DNA from: Myxococcales bacterium
Lineage (GTDB): Bacteria; Myxococcota_A; Bradymonadia; UBA7976; UBA1532
Length of the DNA stretch: 64,000 nt
NCBI GenBank assembly: GCA_020633435.1
Contig: JACKDP010000005.1
Location: forward strand, 496,001 to 560,000
Direction: 5' to 3'
Below the pieces are notes generated by a model. It was given only the letters and a program-made list of their open reading frames with translations, was not told the DNA's origin and did no database searches. The translations under genes and the position numbers were made by a program. Numbering within the stretch: position 1 is the stretch's first letter; the number at the start of each line of letters is the position of its first letter. Below, one piece after another: positions 55,426 to 64,000 of the stretch.

Positions 55426-55641
55426 TCAGTCGACGATGACCGCCGTCAGGCGGCCGTTCGGGTTGAAGCTGACGACGGCGGCGCTGCCTGCGCCGCCCTG
55501 GAGGGTGTGCTGGCCATCGACCGCCACGCCCGCGCCGGCCTGGACGGCGGCGTTGGTGAGGACGTGCCCGTCGCTCGAGCTGTGGGTGTTGCAGGCGCTG
55601 AGCCCGGCGGCGACCAGGAGCGCTGTGCTGAACCGAAGCAT
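55426..55641 (-). CDS. Small lipoprotein
   Basis: A 71-residue protein: signal MLRFSTALLVAAGLSACNT with lipobox LSAC, then a short Ser/Gly/Ala-rich beta-like stretch (HVLTNAAVQAGAGVAVDG, then VVSFNPNGRLTAVIVD). No family recognised. GGAGAGACC precedes the ATG. Twelve bases before the collagen-like gene, so it may be part of the same surface structure. Confidence 0.7.
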   Translation of the reverse strand: MLRFSTALLVAAGLSACNTHSSSDGHVLTNAAVQAGAGVAVDGQHTLQGGAGSAAVVSFNPNGRLTAVIVD

Positions 55642-56001
55642 GGTCTCTCCTTGCTGAGGGGGGCCCCGAAGCGCTCTTCGGCGGCCTCTTGTCGGAATAC
55701 GTGGATCAGCGCCCGACCCCCTCACGATGAAGCCGGCTTTCTATGGACTCCCGTAGCCTGCTGGCACGGTGAGCCGACCCACTGGCTCCCCGGCGACGGG
55801 CCCGCCGTCACCGGCCGCCTCGAAGCGGACCGCGGAGGGAGCGGGGGGCGCGGATGAGGCGGTCGTTGCGGGAAGGCGCTGGCCTGCACGTCTCTGAGCT
55901 GCGCCCTGCGACCCCAGCGACCCCGACTGCGGGGTGTGTCAGCAGACGCACTGCCTGGCTGTGTTCGAGGCCTGCGCCGGCGTCGCGCCCCCTGTTCGGG
56001 C
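55642..56001. other. Intergenic region with hairpin
   Basis: 360 bp. The leader of the small lipoprotein contains a 6-bp hairpin CCGAAG-CGCT-CTTCGG (55666-55681). The rest shows no gene and no clear promoter. Confidence 0.4.
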
Positions 56002-56856
56002 TCAGTCTCCGCCGACGCGGCAGGCGCAGGCCGGCGTGGCCAGCGGCTCGCCACAGCCGTGGGGGAAGCCCCCGGCGCAGGCGTCGAGGCCGGGCAGCGT
56101 CTGCATGCTGCCCACGCAGACCGCCCCGCCGGCTTCGCAGACGGCCCCGCACGTGACCAGGCTGTCATCGGCCGGGCGGACGTGGCAGAGGATGGTGCCC
56201 TCGTCCTCCAGCTCGGCGCGGCAGAGCACGTAGGCGTCCGGGAACGCGCACGCGCCCGCGGCGTCCTGGCAGGCGCCGTCCACGCAGACGCCGACGCCGC
56301 AGGGGGTCGCGTCGGGCGCGGGGAGGAGCTGGGGGGGCGTGTCGCCGCGGCAGCCCGTCATGCGCTGGCAGGGTCCGGCCTGGGCGATGGGCTCGGGCTC
56401 CCCCTGGGCGCAGGCGCGGTCCGCGTCGTCCTCGCACACCCCCGCCGACCGGCAGCGCGCCACGGGCTCGCCGGCCAGGGCGTAGCAGACGCCGTCGGTG
56501 AGCCGGTACGTGGTGGGGCAGGTCACCGGGCAGGCGTCGTCATCGGGCAGGGCCACGACGGCGCCCTCGGCGTCGCAGCCGACGCAGAGGTCGAGGCGCG
56601 TCCCGGGGGGGCAGAGCGCGCTGGCGTCGGCGGCGGCGTCGGGCGGCGGACGGGCGTCCCGCCCGACGTCCGGCTGGGCCTCCCGGCCCGCGTCGACGGC
56701 CGCGGCGTCGGCGGGCGCCACCGCGTCGAGGGGCGGCGTCATGGCAGAATCCACCGTGAAATCAGCGACTTCGCCGTCGAGTCGGGCCGGCCCCTCCAGG
56801 TCCAGCAGGGGCGTACAGCCCACCAGCAGCCCGCAGAGGAGGACGCGGCGCCTCAT
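56002..56856 (-). CDS. Cysteine-rich lipoprotein
   Basis: A 284-residue lipoprotein (MRRRVLLCGLLVGCTP, lipobox LVGC). An Asp/Ala-rich linker (about residues 30-80) precedes a secreted Cys-rich region with around twenty cysteines in short motifs (CPPGTRLDLCVGC, DACPVTCPTTYRLTDGVCYA, CQRMTGCRGD, CGVGVCVDGACQD), probably disulfide-bonded. This pattern is frequent in Myxococcota lipoproteins. No enzymatic motif. Five bases separate it from the glutathione peroxidase gene. Confidence 0.75.
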   Translation of the reverse strand: MRRRVLLCGLLVGCTPLLDLEGPARLDGEVADFTVDSAMTPPLDAVAPADAAAVDAGREAQPDVGRDARPPPDAAADASALCPPGTRLDLCVGCDAEGAVVALPDDDACPVTCPTTYRLTDGVCYALAGEPVARCRSAGVCEDDADRACAQGEPEPIAQAGPCQRMTGCRGDTPPQLLPAPDATPCGVGVCVDGACQDAAGACAFPDAYVLCRAELEDEGTILCHVRPADDSLVTCGAVCEAGGAVCVGSMQTLPGLDACAGGFPHGCGEPLATPACACRVGGD

Positions 56857-56861
56857 GGCGC

Positions 56862-57338
56862 TCAGCGATCGAGGGCGTCGGCGAGGGCCTGCATGATGGC
56901 CGGATCGTGGGGCGCGACGGTGGGCGCGAAGCGGCCCCGCACCTGGCCGGTGGGGCCCACCACGAACTTGCCGAAGTTCCACTCGATGTCGGGGCCTCCG
57001 CCGACGAGGTGCTGGTAGAGGGGGCTGCGGTCGGGGCCGTTGACGTCCTGCTTGCTCAAGAGGGGGAAGTCCACGCCGTAGGTGGTGCTGCAGAACGTGC
57101 GGATCTCCTCGGCGCTGCCGGGCTCCTGGGCGCCGAACTGGTTGCAGGGCACCCCCAGCACCGCGACCCCGTCCGCGGCCGTCTCCTGCGCGAGCGCCAC
57201 CAGCTCCTCGTACTGCGGCGTGAGGCCACACCGGCTGGCCACGTTGACCACGAGCAGGGCCTTGCCCCGGTAGGCGTCCGGGGCGAGGGGCTCGCCCTCC
57301 AGGGTGGTCAGGCCCATGGCATCGAAAGGGTGGCTCAT
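56862..57338 (-). CDS. Glutathione peroxidase-like thiol peroxidase
   Basis: A 158-residue peroxidase. The active-site segment VVNVASRCGLTPQYEELVAL uses Cys (codon TGT) where animal enzymes use selenocysteine. PCNQFGAQEPGSAEEIRTFC and IEWNFGKFVVGPTG supply the Gln, Trp and Asn of the catalytic tetrad. Bacterial relatives usually use thioredoxin. Full length for the family, no signal peptide, so cytoplasmic. Confidence 0.93.
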   Translation of the reverse strand: MSHPFDAMGLTTLEGEPLAPDAYRGKALLVVNVASRCGLTPQYEELVALAQETAADGVAVLGVPCNQFGAQEPGSAEEIRTFCSTTYGVDFPLLSKQDVNGPDRSPLYQHLVGGGPDIEWNFGKFVVGPTGQVRGRFAPTVAPHDPAIMQALADALDR

Positions 57339-57405
57339 TCGGCTCTCCGCATGCTGGATGCGGGAGCATAGCGAAGAAGCGGACCCGCCGGACAGGGGGC
57401 GGCGA

Positions 57406-60400
57406 TCACTTCTGCTTCGGCGCGCAGGGCTGCCAGGCGCCGACCTCCGACTTGAAGCCGAGGCTCGCCCCCCAGGCGAGCTGATGGCAACGCAGGGCGT
57501 CGAGCGCCCTGGCCTCGTCCGGCGCGTTCGAGAGGCGGGCCACCTCGGCCAGGTGGTCGAGGTTCGTGGTCTGCTCTCGCCACACGCGCTCCAGATCCTC
57601 GGCGGTCGTGGTCAGCGGCTGGGGCGCCTGGAGGATCTCCAGGAGGAGGTGGCGGGCAGCGGCCAGATCGCGGCCGATGAGGTAGGCGTAGGCCTTCTTC
57701 CCCAGGGTCTCCAGGTCGTTGGGGGTCCGCGCGAGGATGGCGTCGTAGGCGCGCAGGGCGGCGGCGGCGTTGCGGATGGCGTCCCGGCCTGCGGCGCCGC
57801 GATCGTCGGGTTCGCGCTCGGTCTCCGCCTTCCGGATCCGGGTGCTTCCTTCCTCCAGCCACGCTTCGCGATCCCGACGCGTGTCCACGGGCTGCACATC
57901 ACTCCTGACCTTCACCCAGGTCTTGCCGGTGACTGACCAGGTCGCCGTCCACTGGCAGGCGGCGGGCGGGGAACCGGGGAGCTGCCGGGGGAGGGCCAGG
58001 CGCTGGGGCGTCGTCGGCAGCACCTTGAAGCGTGTCTGGACCGACTCGGGTCCCGGCACGACCTCGAGGTCGACGATGCGCTCCAGGAGCGAGTGGCCCG
58101 TTGGCCGGTCGAGGGCGGGCGGGGCGCAGGCCGGGTTGACGCCGCTCGGGTTGGCCAGCCAGGTGGCCAGCGTCTTCGGCAGCGCCAGGACCACCTGGGT
58201 GCGCTCGTCCTCCAGGAAGCGGGCGGGCAGGCCCGACCCTTCGCCAAGGGCGTCGAGGCCGGCCCAGCATGGAGCGCAGCCGAGGGCCCACACCTCCTCC
58301 AGGATGGCGACGGCCGAGGCCACGTCTTCGTCCTCCACCAGCTCTCCCAGGCGCGCCAGGCGTGGGCCGAAGAGGCCGGCGCCGAGCTGCGTAGCGGCCC
58401 TCCAGGCGGCCACCCCGGCTTCGGTCGGCTCGTCGCTGACGACGGCCGCCGCCACGCGGGTGGGATCGAGGGCCCGGCGGAGCATGGGCAGGTCGGAAGC
58501 GCGCCGACACACCCGCGGCTCCCCCGCGTCGTCGTCGGCGGCGCGGGGTAGACACCGACGAGGCGCGTCGCACTGGGCGTCGTCCAGGCAGGCGTGGCCG
58601 AACGCGCGCCTCTTGCGGGAAGAGGCGTCAGGAGTGCTGGCCCCGAGCTGCGCGCACGCCGGCTTCGTGGCGTCCACCAGCTCACCCTCGAGGCGAGGCA
58701 CCATGGGCTCGACGAGGTCCAGGAGGGTCTCGATGGTCCCGGCTGCGGCCGCCGAGGTCATCCGTGGGTCGTCGATGGGCTTCATGAGCTGGACGGCCTG
58801 CTCGAGCCAGCGCAGCCGCGTGTCGGGGGTGCCGTCTTCCGCGTAGAAGAGGCTCACGATCCGGTCCGACAGGCTGTCGGGGCGGCAGGCCCGCAGCGCC
58901 GACACGCGGGACCGAAGGGCGTCCACGCGCCGCGCCACGGGGCGGACCTGGGCGGCGATGGCGGCGCGCCGCTCGTCCTCCAGCTGGTCGACGGACTGCT
59001 CGAACGCGACCAGGAGCGCTGCGAGCTCTGCGAAGAACTCGTCGGCGTCGCCAACCGTCCCCGGCGCGTCGATGCCCTTGGCGATCCGGGCCTCCACCTT
59101 CTGGGCGTGGCCCCTCCCTGCCTTCATCGCGCCCGGGTTCAGGCCGGCCGTCGACGCGACGTCCTCCAGGGACCGCAACGCGGTCTCCACCGGCATCGCC
59201 GCTTCCTTGAAGTGCAGCGCCCGCAGCGTGATGGCTGACTGGTGCTGGCCCAGCCGGACCGCCCGGTTCGACCGCACCGTGAGCATCGCGGCCGCCATGA
59301 CGATCAGCAGCAACGCCAGCGTGGCGGCCCGGGAGACGAGCCGGTTGCGGCGTTGCTCCCGGGCGTCCTGCTGGCTCGCCTCCACCAGCCGGACGGCGTC
59401 AGCCCGCAGGTCGGCCATGCCCACCCGGCCGGCCTCCACGAGGCTCAGGTCGTAGCGACCGAGGACGTTGCCCGTCTGGCCGTCCGCCCACTCGACCACG
59501 CGCTGCCGGATGACCCGGCGGGCCCGCTGCCCGGGCAGGTTCGATGCCTCGAAGCGTGCCCGGATGAGGGGGCCCAGCGTGTCGTGGGCCAGCCGGGCCT
59601 CGCCCACGAGGCTGCCCCCGTCGCGCCGCAGCGTGCCCGCCAGCAGGTGGTGCTCCTTGAGCTCGATGAGGAGCTGCCAGACCTCGGGCAGGTGGGCGTA
59701 GCGCTCGCGCAGCTCTTCTGCGCCGCGCACCAGGCTGCTGCCGAACTTCGAGGTGTGGTAGGCGAGGATGTCGAGGGCCAGGCCAGAGTCCACCCAGTCC
59801 AGCTCTCGGGCCCGCAGCGCGCGGAGCTGGCGATCGAGGAAGTCGTCGAGCAGCAGGCCGTCGCGGCGGTGCTCCTGGTAGGTCGCCACCCGGAGCACGG
59901 GGGCGGTCCCGTCGGCGGAACGGGCGGCCTCCCAGAGCCGATGCAGCAACACCGCCAGGGTGGGGGCGACGGCCGCGTCGGCGTCCAGCGTCAGGTCCGC
60001 CGCGATGAGGGCCGGCAGCTCCGGCTCTACCGAGAGTCCATAGAAATCAGTGAGTTGCGGGACACTCGCCGGCCCCAGCACCACCTCCTCGACGGCGTCG
60101 GCGGCCAGGTGCCGCAGCTCCACGCGCGCCAGGGGGAGGCGGGCCTCCTCCAGCCGGCCCAGCAGCGCCGCCAGCCACTCGGCCCGCAGCGTCAGCAGCA
60201 CCCGGCCCCGGGGCCGGTCGGCCCGGCGGGCGAAGACGGCGGAGAGCTGGGCGACGACCTGCCCCAGCTCGTCCTCGGCGGCAGAGAGCGGCCGGGTGAT
60301 GATCTCTTCGATCTGATCGAGGATGAGGACGAGGGGGCGGCCGGCGGCGGCCTCCCGGGCGTGCCAGGCCGCGGCGAGATCGGCGACGCCCGCGCCACCC

Positions 60401-61419
60401 AGCGCCTCGCTGATCATCGCGGGCAGGCCCACGGACAGGTCGCGCCGGAGGACCACGACGTCGTGATCCGCCTCCAGGCGCGGCAGCAGGCCGGCCTCCA
60501 GCAGCGACGACTTCCCCGCGCCGGAGGGCCCGTGCAGCACGGTCAGCGGGGGCCGTCCGTCGGCCGTCAGGGCGTCCCAGAGCTCGCGGATCTTGGCGCC
60601 GCGCCCGAAGAAGATCGCGCAGTGCGCGCGCTCGTAGCGGTTGAGGTGCAGGAACGGCGCGGGGGGCAGATCCAGATCGGGCAGCGGGGGGAGCCCGAAG
60701 AGCGGATCCCCGGCGGCGGCCGGCAGGCTCCACGCCTCGACGGGCTCCGCGCCGCTGGCCGTGTGTAGCCGCCAGGGCAGATCGCCGGTGGCCTCCTCGG
60801 CGCGGGCGATGGGAGCGAACGACCGGGTGACCTCGGTGCGAAAGAGGGAGCCGCCCTCGCCGAACGTGACGAGGATGGCGTTCTCGGCGTCGGCGAAGGC
60901 CTCGCCCACGGCGGCCCCCTGGGCGAGGCGGCGGTAGAAGGTCTGGGCGAACCGGGTGGCCACGCCGTCATCGATGGCGCGGTTGGTGGCGATGACGGCG
61001 GGCACGCCCAGGTCGAGCAGGCGCCGGACCTGGGGTTCGGTCGAGCAGCCGTTGAGGAAGACGACCTGCAGACCCGGCTGGCGACTGAGCAGGCGGGCGA
61101 GGCCGCCCGCGTGGGCCTGCTGCGCCGCGCCGCCCTCGCCCTCCAGGAAGAGGCCGTCCCCGGACGCGTGGCCGGCGTAGTGAAAGACCGCGAGCGTGTC
61201 TTCGCGGGGGCGCTGGAGGGCCTCGATCAGGGTGTCGACGGAGGCGTTGGTCTCGACCTCTACGTGGCAGAGGCCAGCGTCCTGGGCCGGCTGGAGGGCC
61301 TCCCGCAGCGCGCGCACCTCGGCGGGCAGGGCCCGAAGCCACGCCGCGCTGGTGGCGGCCTCGTTCGCAAACGTCAACAGAATCAGTGGCTTCCGGCCAC
61401 CCGGCTGGGCGCTCGCCAT
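57406..61419 (-). CDS. CHAT protease-STAND ATPase membrane protein
   Basis: A 1337-residue multidomain protein. Residues 1-230: CHAT caspase-like protease with the catalytic pair His84 (FHYAGHAS) and Cys125 (VFLNGCST). Residues about 265-640: a STAND-type P-loop ATPase with Walker A GPSGAGKS (297-304), Walker B LVLILDQIEE (363-372) and a winged-helix-like segment. A single transmembrane helix (LALLLIVMAAAMLTV, about 700-715) follows. The long C-terminal region (about 730-1337) is helical, with a Cys-rich patch (CLDDAQCDAPRRC) and TPR-like helices at the end (AYDAILARTPNDLETLGKKA). CHAT-STAND proteins belong to proteolytic cell-death or phage-defence systems. No partner substrate is recognisable beside it. 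Confidence 0.88.
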   Translation of the reverse strand: MASAQPGGRKPLILLTFANEAATSAAWLRALPAEVRALREALQPAQDAGLCHVEVETNASVDTLIEALQRPREDTLAVFHYAGHASGDGLFLEGEGGAAQQAHAGGLARLLSRQPGLQVVFLNGCSTEPQVRRLLDLGVPAVIATNRAIDDGVATRFAQTFYRRLAQGAAVGEAFADAENAILVTFGEGGSLFRTEVTRSFAPIARAEEATGDLPWRLHTASGAEPVEAWSLPAAAGDPLFGLPPLPDLDLPPAPFLHLNRYERAHCAIFFGRGAKIRELWDALTADGRPPLTVLHGPSGAGKSSLLEAGLLPRLEADHDVVVLRRDLSVGLPAMISEALGGAGVADLAAAWHAREAAAGRPLVLILDQIEEIITRPLSAAEDELGQVVAQLSAVFARRADRPRGRVLLTLRAEWLAALLGRLEEARLPLARVELRHLAADAVEEVVLGPASVPQLTDFYGLSVEPELPALIAADLTLDADAAVAPTLAVLLHRLWEAARSADGTAPVLRVATYQEHRRDGLLLDDFLDRQLRALRARELDWVDSGLALDILAYHTSKFGSSLVRGAEELRERYAHLPEVWQLLIELKEHHLLAGTLRRDGGSLVGEARLAHDTLGPLIRARFEASNLPGQRARRVIRQRVVEWADGQTGNVLGRYDLSLVEAGRVGMADLRADAVRLVEASQQDAREQRRNRLVSRAATLALLLIVMAAAMLTVRSNRAVRLGQHQSAITLRALHFKEAAMPVETALRSLEDVASTAGLNPGAMKAGRGHAQKVEARIAKGIDAPGTVGDADEFFAELAALLVAFEQSVDQLEDERRAAIAAQVRPVARRVDALRSRVSALRACRPDSLSDRIVSLFYAEDGTPDTRLRWLEQAVQLMKPIDDPRMTSAAAAGTIETLLDLVEPMVPRLEGELVDATKPACAQLGASTPDASSRKRRAFGHACLDDAQCDAPRRCLPRAADDDAGEPRVCRRASDLPMLRRALDPTRVAAAVVSDEPTEAGVAAWRAATQLGAGLFGPRLARLGELVEDEDVASAVAILEEVWALGCAPCWAGLDALGEGSGLPARFLEDERTQVVLALPKTLATWLANPSGVNPACAPPALDRPTGHSLLERIVDLEVVPGPESVQTRFKVLPTTPQRLALPRQLPGSPPAACQWTATWSVTGKTWVKVRSDVQPVDTRRDREAWLEEGSTRIRKAETEREPDDRGAAGRDAIRNAAAALRAYDAILARTPNDLETLGKKAYAYLIGRDLAAARHLLLEILQAPQPLTTTAEDLERVWREQTTNLDHLAEVARLSNAPDEARALDALRCHQLAWGASLGFKSEVGAWQPCAPKQK

Positions 61420-61483
61420 GTGTCCCCCGAGGCCTGCACGCACAGTGTCGTACTGCGGGTACGCAAACGCCAGGGGGCAGCCC

Positions 61484-62428
61484 TCAGGGCGTGGCGGGCT
61501 CTTCGCAGCGCGTCCGGGCGCGATCGATCCCCAGGGCCACGCGCCCATGGCCGGCGGCGCGCAGCGCATCGGCGGCGCCGGCCACCTCGCCGAAGGCGAC
61601 GTCGGGCCAGGCGCTGAGGGCCGCGAGGTCGCACTTGTCGCCCTCGATGTGCTTCTGGCGGTGCGGCGGGATGACGCCGAGCAGCAGCTTGCCCTGCTGC
61701 CGCGGGAGGCGGCGGCACCGGTCCCGCGGGGGCGGCGCGGGCATGGCGGTGGGCCAGGGCGCCGGGGCGAGGGGCAGGGCGCAGCCGGCCTCGGCCACCG
61801 TGCGGTTCTGCAGGTAGAGGGCCTCGTCGGTGGCGAGGGCGTACGTCGTGGTGCAGGGCGTGGGGGAGGTGGCGTGCTTGTCGCAGAGCCGCGCCTGCTC
61901 CACGGGCAGGGCGCCATCGGGGGCCTGCCCGGCGATGTACCAGCGGCGGTAGCCCGCCAGCCACGCGGCGCTCAGCGCGCGGGCCACGAGGCCGTAGGGC
62001 AGGCTGGCCTCGGCGCGGACGAGCACCGCCCGATCGGCGGGCAGGTGCTTCGCGGCCGCCTGGAGCGCCGCGGTGAGCTGGGGCAGGGGGGCTTCGGTCG
62101 CCTCCGCCGCGGGGTCCGCCCACGACGCGGCGGTCAGGGCCGGCGGCCGGGTGGGGGACCAGGCCGCCCGCTGTTCCGGCGCCAGCGCGGCCCAGGCCGG
62201 GCCCGGATCGACCGTCAGGCGCTCGCGGCTGATCTCGACGATGACGTGGCTCGGCGGCGGGGCCTCCCGCGGGGAGCGGCGCAGATCGGGCAGGGCCTCG
62301 GTGGCCACGAGGGCGACGTCCGGGATGGCGGCGGTCGGCGGCGCGGCGGCCGGGCCGGCCGGGGACGGATCGCTGCGGCAGGACCAGAGGGCCAGGGCGG
62401 CAGCGGCGATGAGGGTGGTGGTGCGCAT
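61484..62428 (-). CDS. Lipoprotein of unknown function, ExbD-like domain possible
   Basis: A 314-residue lipoprotein (MRTTTLIAAAALALWSCRS). The middle part VIVEISRERLTVD, then DRAVLVRAEASLPYGLVARA and AGYRRWYIAG resembles the periplasmic ExbD/TolR fold. This is a weak match by pattern, not a firm assignment. Several Cys in the C-terminal part. 64 bp separate it from the CHAT-STAND gene downstream, so the two are likely co-transcribed. Confidence 0.65.
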   Translation of the reverse strand: MRTTTLIAAAALALWSCRSDPSPAGPAAAPPTAAIPDVALVATEALPDLRRSPREAPPPSHVIVEISRERLTVDPGPAWAALAPEQRAAWSPTRPPALTAASWADPAAEATEAPLPQLTAALQAAAKHLPADRAVLVRAEASLPYGLVARALSAAWLAGYRRWYIAGQAPDGALPVEQARLCDKHATSPTPCTTTYALATDEALYLQNRTVAEAGCALPLAPAPWPTAMPAPPPRDRCRRLPRQQGKLLLGVIPPHRQKHIEGDKCDLAALSAWPDVAFGEVAGAADALRAAGHGRVALGIDRARTRCEEPATP

Positions 62429-62543
62429 CGCGCAAGGGTGCAAAGGATGCCCGGCCGGGGCAAGCCTCGACTCGACGTCGCCGCGTGGCAGCGAATCGGC
62501 TACCCTGCCGGCCATCACCGGTGGGGTCGATCCGGGGGGGATC

Positions 62544-64000
62544 ATGACGAGCGTGAGGCTGGGGCTGCTGGGGGTGCTGCTGGGCCTGGGGTGGGCCTGC
62601 GACGACGGCGGCGGGGGCGCGGGCGACGCGGCTCCCGGCGACGACGCGGTCGTCACCGCGGACATGCGGGCCGGCGAGATCGACGGCGGCGGCCAGCCCG
62701 ACGGGGCCCGCCCCGATGGGTCCCGACCGGACGGCAGCCCACCGGCGGACGCCGGGGACGCGGCGCGCCCCCCCGTGGACGCCCTGGTGGAGGATGCCCG
62801 GGTGGGCGACGCCAGCGGCGAAGACGCGGCCGGTCGCGACGCCAGCGTCGAGGACGCCGCCGTGGACGCGACCCCGGACGAGGGCGTCAGCCCGTGCCCG
62901 GATGGGCGGCGCCCCCGGCCCGAGATCTGCGACGGCGTGGACGATGACTGTGACGGCGCCATCGACGAGGGCCTGGGCCTGGCCGACGCCTGCGAGGGCA
63001 TCGGGCGCTGCGGCGTGGGCTTCATCGAGTGCGACGACGAGGGCGGCGTGCGCTGCAGCACCGACCCCGGCGGCAGCACCAGCCAGGCCGGCGTGGAGCG
63101 CTGCAACGGCGTCGACGACGACTGCGACGGGGTGACCGACGAAGATCCCAATGCGTTCGCCCAGGCCTGCTACGAGGGCCTCCCCGGCACCGAAGGCGTC
63201 GGAGAATGTCGAGCTGGGACGCGGGTTTGCGTGGACGGCCGGCTGGGCGAGTGCGTAGATCAGCGGGTCACGTCCCCCGAGGTCTGCAACGGCCGCGATG
63301 ACGACTGTGACGGCAGCACCGACGAGGACCAGGCGGCGGGCGAGCAGGCCTGCGGCCAGGGCGTGTGCCGGGAGGCCTCGACGCCCGGCGGCTGCGTGGG
63401 CGGGCGCGAGGTGGCCTGCCGGCCCGGGCCGCCCACCGGCGACGACGCCGACTGCGACGCCATCGATGACGACTGCGATGGCCGGGTGGACGAGGGCTAC
63501 GCGCCGCTGGCCGGCTGCGGCGTGGGCGTCTGCGCCGACCGGGCCCGCCCGGGGCGCTGCGAGGCGGGCATCGAGGTGCCCTGCGCCCCGGCCCCGCCGG
63601 CCCAGAACGACCTGGCCTGCGATGGCGCCGATGACGACTGCGACGGCCGCACCGACGAGGACTACCAGCCGGTGACGTGCGGGACGGGCGTCTGCCGCGA
63701 GGGCGCCCAGGCTTCCGCCTGCGTGGGCGGCGTCGAGCGCATCTGCATGCCCGGCCCGCCCGATGGCGACGACGCCGACTGCGACGGCCGCGACAACGAC
63801 TGCGATGGCCGCGTCGACGAGGGCTACCGCCCGGTGGTGGCCTGCGGGGACGGCGTCTGCGCCCAGAACCCCCAGCCGAGCCGGTGCGACAACGGCCGCG
63901 AGGTGCCCTGCCAGCCGGGCCTGCCCATCGGCGGCGATCTGGACTGCAACGGCGTCGACGACGACTGCGATGGCCGCACCGATGAAGGCTACGTCGTCGA
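62544..64000 (+). CDS. MopE-like protein with DDDCDG repeats (3' end beyond window)
   Basis: An open frame from the ATG at 62544 with no stop by the window edge (at least 485 codons). A hydrophobic signal (VRLGLLGVLLGLGWACDDG) with a possible lipobox precedes an Asp/Gly-rich acidic linker of about 100 residues. From about residue 127, MopE-like units appear: CDGVDDDCDGAIDEG, CNGVDDDCDGVTDED, CNGRDDDCDGSTDED, CDAIDDDCDGRVDEG, CDGADDDCDGRTDED, CDGRDNDCDGRVDEG and CNGVDDDCDGRTDEG, spaced roughly 50-60 codons. These DxDxDG-type motifs bind calcium or copper in known relatives, and the Cys pairs likely form disulfides. Surface-located. Confidence 0.8.
   Translation, partial: MTSVRLGLLGVLLGLGWACDDGGGGAGDAAPGDDAVVTADMRAGEIDGGGQPDGARPDGSRPDGSPPADAGDAARPPVDALVEDARVGDASGEDAAGRDASVEDAAVDATPDEGVSPCPDGRRPRPEICDGVDDDCDGAIDEGLGLADACEGIGRCGVGFIECDDEGGVRCSTDPGGSTSQAGVERCNGVDDDCDGVTDEDPNAFAQACYEGLPGTEGVGECRAGTRVCVDGRLGECVDQRVTSPEVCNGRDDDCDGSTDEDQAAGEQACGQGVCREASTPGGCVGGREVACRPGPPTGDDADCDAIDDDCDGRVDEGYAPLAGCGVGVCADRARPGRCEAGIEVPCAPAPPAQNDLACDGADDDCDGRTDEDYQPVTCGTGVCREGAQASACVGGVERICMPGPPDGDDADCDGRDNDCDGRVDEGYRPVVACGDGVCAQNPQPSRCDNGREVPCQPGLPIGGDLDCNGVDDDCDGRTDEGYVV

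Noticed and set aside
51473..55657. 1394-residue plus-strand frame
   Set aside because: Antisense to the depolymerase and collagen-like genes; composition Gly/Arg/Ala/Val typical of GC shadows.
56862..57338. Selenocysteine form of glutathione peroxidase
   Set aside because: The active-site codon is TGT, so it is a Cys enzyme.

Overview
The window is GC-rich DNA (about 70% or more) of the kind found in Myxococcota, most likely class Polyangia (former Deltaproteobacteria). The call rests on several traits: many large lipoproteins and predicted outer-membrane proteins, a MYXO-CTERM-like tail, MopE-like DDDCDG calcium-type repeats, collagen-like proteins, receiver/histidine-kinase proteins, frequent GTG starts and dense 4-nt stop/start overlaps. 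This is inference from sequence character; there is no rRNA in the window.

Layout. 1-2.5 kb: a truncated PqqD-like protein gene whose upstream region carries a complete IS256-family element (511-1944) with a 9-bp target duplication. 2.2-8.1 kb: a small unknown gene, a thioredoxin-like protein coupled to an LPP20-like protein, a DUF6285/phosphotransferase pair, a YbjN-like protein, a repeat lipoprotein and a receiver-histidine kinase. 8.7-13.2 kb: six tandem 178-bp repeats, each carrying a 34-40 residue basic peptide ORF, then a polyprenyl-synthase/terpene-cyclase-like fusion and an abutting membrane histidine kinase. 13.2-32 kb is mostly housekeeping: DUF4846-thiI-cysteine desulfurase-M48 protease, aldo/keto reductase-hemW, hrcA-grpE-dnaK-dnaJ, moxR, topA, and gcvP with a CapA-like protein. 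32-43.8 kb is envelope-related: an ECF sigma factor/FecR pair, a predicted barrel, a Leu-Gly-Pro repeat lipoprotein, two coupled paralogous membrane proteins (one with LysM) and a lectin-like lipoprotein. 43.8-47.4 kb: a prolyl-hydroxylase/ATP-grasp fusion next to a PqqD-like protein with eight EQxxK units, and a divergent methyltransferase. 47.7-57.3 kb: a REP-associated transposase with palindromes nearby, then a lipase, porin and depolymerase operon, a collagen-like protein, small lipoproteins and a glutathione peroxidase. 57.4-64 kb: a CHAT protease-STAND ATPase, a lipoprotein and the start of a MopE-like protein.

Two loci stand out as candidates for undescribed systems. (1) The PqqD-repeat protein and the oxygenase/ATP-grasp fusion (43794-46078) look like a RiPP-type substrate plus its modifying enzyme, possibly graspetide-like. 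A second PqqD-like paralogue with a charged tail lies at the window start. (2) The six-copy peptide array (8738-9732), followed by a hairpin and the synthase/cyclase fusion, has the layout of a multi-precursor peptide cluster. The CHAT-STAND protein is a third candidate, with a regulated-death or defence architecture. Functions for all three are inferred from domains and layout only.

Gene-poor stretches hold hairpins and a few promoter-like sites. I saw no tRNA, rRNA, CRISPR array or replication origin.
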